From JAHELQ01 sp965603365 (GTDB taxonomy: Bacteria > Acidobacteriota > Aminicenantia > UBA2199): DNA of 6,761 bases. The DNA is taken from positions 1-6,761 of the forward strand of contig CBFDCR010000133.1 in the NCBI GenBank assembly GCA_965603365.1, in the 5' to 3' direction. Every line of letters begins with the position of its first letter. Position 1 is the stretch's first letter. This document shows positions 6,043-6,761 of the stretch, piece after piece. The notes beneath the pieces were generated by a model. The model made no database searches. It saw only the letters and a list, made by a program, of their open reading frames with translations, and had not been told where the DNA came from. Position numbers and translations under genes: made by a program.

Positions 6043-6070
6043 ATCATACCACATTAGATAAATGGGTAAA
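6043..6070 (-). promoter_or_regulatory. Predicted cas6 promoter, near-leaderless
   Basis: On the minus strand, TTTACC (plus-strand 6065-6070) and TATGAT (plus-strand 6043-6048) are 16 bp apart. The -10 box is preceded by TG in extended -10 fashion (TGTGG before TATGAT). Transcription would begin about 7 bases further on, at or next to the A of the ATG at 6036. The only purine stretch before that ATG, AGGG, is 2 bases away and too close for a normal ribosome binding site, so the mRNA may be leaderless. Confidence 0.4.
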
Positions 6071-6109
6071 AGATGACGGCACCTCATCTGATCCCCGGCA
6101 GTCATTCAC

Positions 6110-6146
6110 ATGGGGTTTTTCCCCCATTCACGGGGTAAAATCCCCG
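6110..6146. repeat. Two small adjacent hairpins
   Basis: ATGGGG (6110-6115) pairs with CCCCAT (6122-6127) around a T-rich loop, and CGGGG (6131-6135) pairs with CCCCG (6142-6146) around TAAAAT. They sit at the left edge of the repeat array beyond the cas6 start and share its CCCC spacing, so they may be part of the array rather than independent elements. Confidence 0.5.
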
Positions 6147-6494
6147 ATACTGCCCAATATACCCCGGCGATGCCCAAAATACCCCGTCACCGGGATCTAA
6201 CCCCCACGCTTGCGAAAAATCTCGAAACGTTTCGACTTTTTTGCTCAACCTTGCCAGAAAACCCTCATCATTTCAAAAAATTCCCGCAATTTTGCCGGAA
6301 TTCCCGCATCGTTTCAAAAAAATCCCGAAACTCTGCCAAAATTCTCCCGCCATTCCAACAAAATTTCGCAACTTTTCAAGATAACTCGAAACGTTCCCCC
6401 AAAACACTGGACGTTCCAAGAATTCCCCCAGCCTTTCACCCCAACCCCTCAAACTTCCGAAAATACTCACAGCATTGTCAGAAAAAAATCCCGT
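6121..6494. repeat. Degenerate direct-repeat array, 20.5-bp unit in 41-bp pairs
   Basis: About 18 degenerate units of 20 or 21 bases run head to tail. The first part is GC-rich: CCCC blocks start at 6121, 6142, 6162, 6182 and 6201, and 6151-6170 matches 6171-6190 at 16 of 20 bases (TGCCCAAWATACCCCG). From 6211 the units become A-rich. Examples are TTTCAAAAAATTCCCGCAAT (6271), TTTCAAAAAAATCCCGAAAC (6312) and TTCCAACAAAATTTCGCAAC (6353), with alternating TTGCC-type units at 6251, 6291 and 6332. GCC recurs at 6253, 6294 and 6335, exactly 41 apart, and CTCGAAACGTT at 6221 and 6385 is 164 (4 x 41) apart. Since 41 is not a multiple of 3 and three frames stay open by composition, this is not a protein repeat. 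It may be an iteron-like or regulatory array, or phased bent DNA. Confidence 0.7.
6222..6235. promoter_or_regulatory. 14-bp palindrome inside the repeat array
   Basis: TCGAAACGTTTCGA is a perfect palindrome. It spans the junction of two 20-bp units, and its left half recurs as CTCGAAACGTTCC at 6385-6397, in register with the 41-bp period. It could be a binding site for a dimeric protein, but it could also simply follow from the unit sequence. Confidence 0.4.
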
Positions 6495-6609
6495 TGTACT
6501 TGAAAAGCCAAAGAGCCAGGAAATCTGATATCAAATTTCTGCATTTCATAAAAGTGCAAGTACGATAAAGATTCCACCTGCACCGGTCACCCGCACCTGC
6601 AACCGGACC

Positions 6610-6627
6610 AACCTTTATCTATCAAGG
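6610..6627. repeat. 18-bp direct repeat, copy 1
   Basis: AACCTTTATCTATCAAGG is identical to the copy at 6744-6761; the starts are 134 bp apart. The intervening bases do not form further copies. The spacing is too long for a CRISPR repeat-spacer unit. It may be a protein-binding site or one end of a short mobile or repetitive element. Confidence 0.7.
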
Positions 6628-6710
6628 CATTTCGGCAGCCAGTTGCCAGTCCCCAGTAGCCGGTTAATCTAAAAGAACTCTTTAATCTTTTCAGTACGTT
6701 GAGTTACCCT

Positions 6711-6738
6711 GGCCACCGGCATCCGGCCACCGGCCACT
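6711..6738. repeat. Imperfect 14-bp tandem repeat
   Basis: GGCCACCGGCATCC (6711-6724) is followed directly by GGCCACCGGCCACT (6725-6738). They agree at the first ten positions and at some of the rest. Similar CCGG/CACC words occur at 6583-6606 and around 6640-6662, giving a low-complexity intergenic texture. Confidence 0.5.
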
Positions 6739-6743
6739 GATTT

Positions 6744-6761
6744 AACCTTTATCTATCAAGG
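6744..6761. repeat. 18-bp direct repeat, copy 2 at window edge
   Basis: This is the second exact copy of AACCTTTATCTATCAAGG. The window stops at its last base, so the true length of the repeat and the number of further copies to the right cannot be known from here. Confidence 0.7.

Noticed and set aside
6110..6568. Rightward 152-residue reading frame, with overlapping open frames of 97 and 65 residues in the same place
   Set aside because: It lies wholly in the 20.5/41-bp array. Several frames on both strands stay open because of composition, the period is not a multiple of 3, and no good ribosome binding site or recognisable domain is present.
6560..6761. CRISPR array at the right edge
   Set aside because: Only two copies of an 18-bp word 134 bp apart are visible. 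That does not fit a repeat of 24-40 bp with spacers of similar length.

Overview
The window carries six protein genes in three transcription units, plus long non-coding stretches at both ends that are rich in inverted and tandem repeats. Codon use, strong AAGGAGG-type ribosome binding sites, an exported protein and a Cas6 of the PF10040 type suggest a free-living, probably Gram-negative bacterium. Desulfobacterota-like lineages are one possibility, but nothing here fixes the taxonomy. I cannot tell whether this is chromosome, plasmid or an integrated element.

Layout. Positions 1-735 are non-coding. There is a row of three hairpins (1-84), then an AT-rich stretch with two related perfect palindromes (219-236 and 347-372, shared core GTTG-K-ACATGT-M-CAAC), then two large hairpins, the second of which is a Rho-independent terminator for the leftward genes. 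A leftward parA-parB operon occupies 2312-736, with a 19-bp overlap between the genes. A compact divergent promoter region (about 2313-2442) separates it from a rightward three-gene unit: an exported protein of unknown function (2443-2985), a zinc-ribbon Hanks-type Ser/Thr protein kinase (3076-4515) and a single-pass membrane protein with ankyrin repeats (4527-5063). A leftward cas6 gene (6036-5089) converges on this unit, with no other cas gene or CRISPR array in the window. Positions 6110-6500 hold no credible gene. They hold a degenerate direct-repeat array with a basic period of about 20.5 bp and a higher-order period of 41 bp. The last 200 bases contain an 18-bp direct repeat whose second copy ends at the window edge.

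Working together. ParA and ParB with the two palindromes downstream of parB look like a complete partition cassette with non-canonical parS-like sites (inference). A motif near TTTCAACAAAWTTCGG recurs in three places: the AT-rich region, over the -35 box of the parAB promoter, and in the array beyond cas6. This raises the possibility of one DNA-binding factor acting on all three. The kinase unit is divergent from parAB and may share its control region. Its gene set suggests a signalling module with a soluble kinase, an exported protein and a membrane-anchored interaction protein, but no known system matches it exactly. The items most worth a second look are the parS-like palindromes, the 20.5/41-bp array and the kinase module.
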